Source of the DNA: Hyphomicrobiales bacterium
GTDB lineage: Bacteria; Pseudomonadota; Alphaproteobacteria; Rhizobiales; Rhizobiaceae
Length of the DNA: 64,000 bases
Reading direction: 5' to 3'
Assembly: GCA_900473175.1 (NCBI GenBank)
Contig: UCKM01000015.1
Coordinates: forward strand, 124,001-188,000
In this document: positions 61,376 to 64,000 of the stretch, one piece after another
How the letters are laid out: every line of letters begins with the position of its first letter
How positions within the stretch are numbered: the stretch's first letter is position 1
Translations under genes and position numbers: made by a program
Notes under the pieces: model-generated
What the model was told of the DNA's origin: nothing
The model's input: the letters and a program-made list of their open reading frames with translations, nothing else
The model's database searches: none

Positions 61376-61801
61376 ATGGACTTTGTTTACAAGGCAAGAC
61401 TGCAACCGGATCCTGATGATGGCTTCTTGGTTACTTTTCCCGACGTGCCCGAAGCGATTACGCATGGCAAGGATCGCAAGGAAGCGCTCTCCAGCGCAGC
61501 AGAAGCGCTTGGCCTTGCCCTTCGTGGCTATCTGGCCGAGGGGCTACCTCTTCCCGTCGCAAAGACAAAAGGACTGGAGGACGTTGCAGTACCCGCGGAC
61601 GATGCGATGAAACTTGCACTGATCGAAGCATTCAATGCGTCCGGCCTGTCCAAGTCTGAACTGGCCCGAAGGCTTGGTAAGAACGAAACGGAAGCCAGGC
61701 GGCTGCTGGATCCGGATCACCATAGCAAACTGGGGATTATGCAGGCAGCACTCTTAGAACTTGGAAAGACCATCGTGGTTTCGGTGCGGGATGCGGCCTA
61801 G
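61376..61801 (+). CDS. hicB: HicB antitoxin
   Basis: A protein of about 141 residues. The N-terminal HicB fold reads YKARLQPDPDDGFLVTFPDV, PEAITHGKDRKEALSSAAEA; the C-terminal half is a helix-turn-helix DNA-binding domain (LIEAFNASGLSKSELARRLG). It neutralises HicA and represses the operon through the nested dyad upstream. I chose ATG 61376 with AAGGAG upstream; an in-frame ATG at 61355 is less likely. Confidence 0.88.
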   Translation: MDFVYKARLQPDPDDGFLVTFPDVPEAITHGKDRKEALSSAAEALGLALRGYLAEGLPLPVAKTKGLEDVAVPADDAMKLALIEAFNASGLSKSELARRLGKNETEARRLLDPDHHSKLGIMQAALLELGKTIVVSVRDAA

Positions 61802-61822
61802 ATGTTCACGCTTGTTGCGCGC

Positions 61823-62689
61823 TTAAAGACTGCGCCGCTTCTCGGCCACGCTGACCGTCAGCGCCATGGCGAGAGCCATGGTTCCCGACAGCGAGCGAAA
61901 GCCGGAAAAATCGCCCTCCGCCGCCTCGAACCACACTGTAGCCGACTGGGCTAGCGGTGAAAAAGCACTGTCGGTAATGGCCACCACCGGCACGTTGCGC
62001 GCCGCCAGCGCCGCTGCGTGCTCGATCGTCGCCGAGGCGTAGGGCGAAAAACTGATGGCGATGGCTGCATCGCGCGACCCGGCAAAGGAAATGATCTCAG
62101 GGTCGATCCCAGCCGTCGATTCAATCAGCTGATTGCGAATTTTTAGCTTGCCGAAAGCGTAGGCCATATAGGCGGTGATCGGATAGGAGCGGCGGCGTGC
62201 CAGGAGGTAGATTGTCTCGGCGCCTGCCAGTATATCGACCGCTCGTTCCAGCACATCCTCGTCGACATTGTGCGAAATCGTCTCGATGGAGTGGCTGGCC
62301 GCAGCCAGAAATCCGTTCAGGATGACGCGATTCTTGGAAAGCCCATGCGTGTCGCCGCGCAGGGCCGACAGCCGCTCCTCATAGGAAACCTGGCGCTCGC
62401 GCAGACGCTCGCGAAACACCGATTGCAAGCTGGTGAAGCCATCAAAGCCGAGATGCTGGGCAAAACGGATCAATGTCGAGGGTTGCACGCCCGCGGTCTG
62501 GGCAATGCTTGCTGCCGTGCCAAAGGCAATCTCGTCAGGATTGCTGAGCGCATAGGCGGCAATCTGCGCCAGACGCTTCGGGAGCACCTCGCGGCGATCC
62601 AGGATCATTGTGCGCAGTGCATCAAAATCCCGCGGTAGCGACGCTCCATTGTCCATGCTTTCCACCCAAACCCCTTGTGTGTCGATCAT
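61823..62689 (-). CDS. RpiR/MurR-family regulator of inositol genes
   Basis: A 288-residue regulator. The N-terminal RpiR helix-turn-helix includes RRVLPKRLAQIAAYALSNPD-like spacing (VLPKRLAQIAAYALSNPDEI) and FGTAASIAQTAGVQPSTLIR; the C-terminal SIS sugar-phosphate domain includes AETIYLLARRRSYPITAYMA and DAAIAISFSPYASATIEHAA. Members of this group in rhizobia (IolR) bind an inositol-pathway sugar phosphate and control iol genes. It lies between iolC's operon and a divergent dehydrogenase, consistent with that role. It is also near hicAB. Confidence 0.85.
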   Translation of the reverse strand: MIDTQGVWVESMDNGASLPRDFDALRTMILDRREVLPKRLAQIAAYALSNPDEIAFGTAASIAQTAGVQPSTLIRFAQHLGFDGFTSLQSVFRERLRERQVSYEERLSALRGDTHGLSKNRVILNGFLAAASHSIETISHNVDEDVLERAVDILAGAETIYLLARRRSYPITAYMAYAFGKLKIRNQLIESTAGIDPEIISFAGSRDAAIAISFSPYASATIEHAAALAARNVPVVAITDSAFSPLAQSATVWFEAAEGDFSGFRSLSGTMALAMALTVSVAEKRRSL

Positions 62690-62723
62690 CCTGACAAAAT
62701 ATTTATATCAAGGCGGATCAGTT

Positions 62724-62754
62724 ATTCCATTTACTCCTCTTATAGATTATTTCA
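62724..62754 (+). promoter_or_regulatory. candidate RpiR-type operator before MocA gene
   Basis: ATTCCAT at 62724-62730 and ATAGATTATTTCA at 62742-62754, spaced 11 bases apart, echo the iolC upstream element at 60864-60899. Confidence 0.3.
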
Positions 62755-62785
62755 ATCGAGAACTGCAAGCGAATGGGAGAGAGCA

Positions 62786-63895
62786 ATGCTGGGTGTCGGA
62801 CTGATCGGAACGGGGTTCATGGGCAAGTGTCACGCTTTGGCGTGGAATTCGGTTCGCGCCGTCTTCGGCGATGTGCCGCCGGTGCGTCTGATCCACCTCG
62901 GCGAGGCCAATGCTGAACTGGCCGTTCGCCGTGCCAGTGAGTTTGGCTTCCACAGAGGCTCAGGCGACTGGCGCGCGGTGATCGAAGACCCCGAAGTCGA
63001 CGTGGTTTCGATAACGACGCCAAACCAGTTCCATCCGGAAATGGCAGTTGCTGCGCTTCAAGCCGGCAAGCATGTCTGGTGCGAAAAGCCCATGGGCCCC
63101 GCCTTCGCCGATGCCGAGGCCATGCTTGCGGCAGCGAAGACGTCCGGCAAGGTCGCGGCCCTCGGCTACAACTACATCCAGGGTCCTGCCATACGCCACA
63201 TCCGCAGGCTCCTCGCCGAGAGGATCATCGGTAACGTCAACCATCTGCGCATCGAGATGGACGAGGACTTCATGGCCGATCCGGACGCGTTGTTCAACTG
63301 GAAGCATGCGGCGACCTCCGGCTACGGCGCCCTCGATGATTTCGCCGTTCACCCGCTCTCGCTTTTGTTCACGCTGTTCGGCCGCGTGTCACGCGTCATG
63401 TGCGACATGTCGAAACCCTATGCGACGCGCAAGACCGGGGATGGCAGCGACCGCACGGTTGAGACCTATGACAGCGCCAGCGTGCTCATGCACATGGAGA
63501 ACGGCGTCGGCGGCACGCTGCAGGTCAATCGCTCAGCCTGGGGCCGCAAGGGCCGGATAGCCTTGCAGATCTTTGGCTCCAAGGGCTCGATCCTGTTCGA
63601 TCAGGAGCGGGCCAACGAGTTCCAACTCTACGTCACATCGGACCGGGCGACCGAACAGGGTTACCGCACGATCCTTACCGCGCCACATCACGAGCCCTAT
63701 GACCGCTTCATCCCGGCACCCGGCCATGGGCTCGGCTTCAACGACCTCAAGATCATCGAGTGCCACGAACTGATCAAACGCATCCATGGTCAGCCCGCCC
63801 ATCTCATCGAGTTCGCCGACGGCCTCGAAATCGAGCGTACCGTGCATGCAATGGCGCGTTCTTACCAGGATCAGCGCTGGGTGGATGTGCGGTAA
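62786..63895 (+). CDS. Gfo/Idh/MocA-family oxidoreductase (inositol-type dehydrogenase)
   Basis: A protein of about 369 residues. The N-terminal NAD(P)-binding motif GVGLIGTGFMGKCHALAW, the catalytic Lys region VWCEKPMGPAFADAEAML, and the substrate-domain block YGALDDFAVHPLSLLFTLFG fit myo-inositol/scyllo-inositol-type dehydrogenases (IolG group). Divergent from the RpiR regulator and close to the iol operon, it probably oxidises an inositol isomer, but a different sugar cannot be excluded. I chose ATG 62786 with GGGAGAG upstream. Confidence 0.82.
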   Translation: MLGVGLIGTGFMGKCHALAWNSVRAVFGDVPPVRLIHLGEANAELAVRRASEFGFHRGSGDWRAVIEDPEVDVVSITTPNQFHPEMAVAALQAGKHVWCEKPMGPAFADAEAMLAAAKTSGKVAALGYNYIQGPAIRHIRRLLAERIIGNVNHLRIEMDEDFMADPDALFNWKHAATSGYGALDDFAVHPLSLLFTLFGRVSRVMCDMSKPYATRKTGDGSDRTVETYDSASVLMHMENGVGGTLQVNRSAWGRKGRIALQIFGSKGSILFDQERANEFQLYVTSDRATEQGYRTILTAPHHEPYDRFIPAPGHGLGFNDLKIIECHELIKRIHGQPAHLIEFADGLEIERTVHAMARSYQDQRWVDVR

Positions 63896-63925
63896 ACAAC
63901 CTTACGTTCGGGTTGCAGGAGCTTC

Positions 63926-64000
63926 GTGCGTGGTTCGACGCGTTTGCCATGAAATGATTAACAACGCCAATTCTCTCCGTCATCCTCGGGCTTGACCCGA
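63926..64000. repeat. rhizobial intergenic repeats at the right edge
   Basis: GTGCGTGGTTCGACG (63926) repeats the end of the MITE-like element at 54613. The last 21 bases (CCGTCATCCTCGGGCTTGAC onwards) begin a copy of the dyad at 54792. The element is cut by the window edge. Confidence 0.5.

Overview
The window looks like a chromosome segment of an alphaproteobacterium of the order Hyphomicrobiales (Rhizobiales), most likely Phyllobacteriaceae or Brucellaceae. This is inferred from gene content: an iolC with a fused C-terminal DUF2090 domain, SigF/NrsF modules with GTAACC-N16-CGAA promoters, a patatin / acetoacetate decarboxylase / 3-hydroxybutyrate dehydrogenase operon, and the intergenic repeats. 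No species can be named from sequence alone.

Layout. 1-2.6 kb: the 5' part of zwf (running off the left edge), a YCII-like protein and a phage terminase remnant. 2.8-5.6 kb: an operon for poly-3-hydroxybutyrate/ketone-body metabolism (patatin, adc, bdhA). 5.7-15 kb: an RND efflux operon with two adaptors and a serine-hydrolase lipoprotein, two TetR regulators with matching operator motifs, and an azoreductase. 15.3-18.7 kb: a hipBA toxin-antitoxin pair with palindromic operators, followed by gene debris (an interrupted small gene and fragments of a response regulator, an aldo/keto reductase and a haloacid dehalogenase). 18.8-25 kb: ethanolamine-type permease, ClC channel, haloacid dehalogenase, peroxiredoxin and AraC regulator.

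25.1-32.2 kb is a SigF stress locus: ccdA-trx, nrsF-sigF, DUF1223, an MXKDX-repeat protein and a bufABCD (bufferin) operon. Each group has its own GTAACC-N15/16-CGAA promoter. A second copy of the module (MXKDX protein divergent from sigF-nrsF) lies at 52.8-54.6 kb. Both NrsF proteins keep the two sensing cysteines.

33.4-41.6 kb is the most unusual part. Single genes or gene pairs (membrane protein, SnoaL-like, an EAD1-like repeat protein, a histidine-rich EamA transporter, YkvA plus isoprenylcysteine methyltransferase-like, a DUF1254 protein) are separated by a dispersed repeat of about 110 bp. All copies point the same way. The conserved core ends in CTTCGCTACCA, like the 3' end of a tRNA, and some copies are followed by a strong hairpin. 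It looks like an array of gene cassettes accreted at a tRNA-3'-end-like site. No integrase is present in the window.

41.6-52.7 kb: LysE exporter, LysR regulators, pyridoxamine-oxidase-like protein, a FtsK translocase without membrane segments, an MFS exporter, a Tim44-domain protein, and a molybdenum oxidoreductase / cytochrome b pair. 54.6-64 kb: the myo-inositol catabolic operon iolC-iolD-iolE-(small membrane protein)-iolB, a hicAB toxin-antitoxin pair, an RpiR-family regulator and a divergent Gfo/Idh/MocA dehydrogenase, with several repetitive intergenic elements around them.
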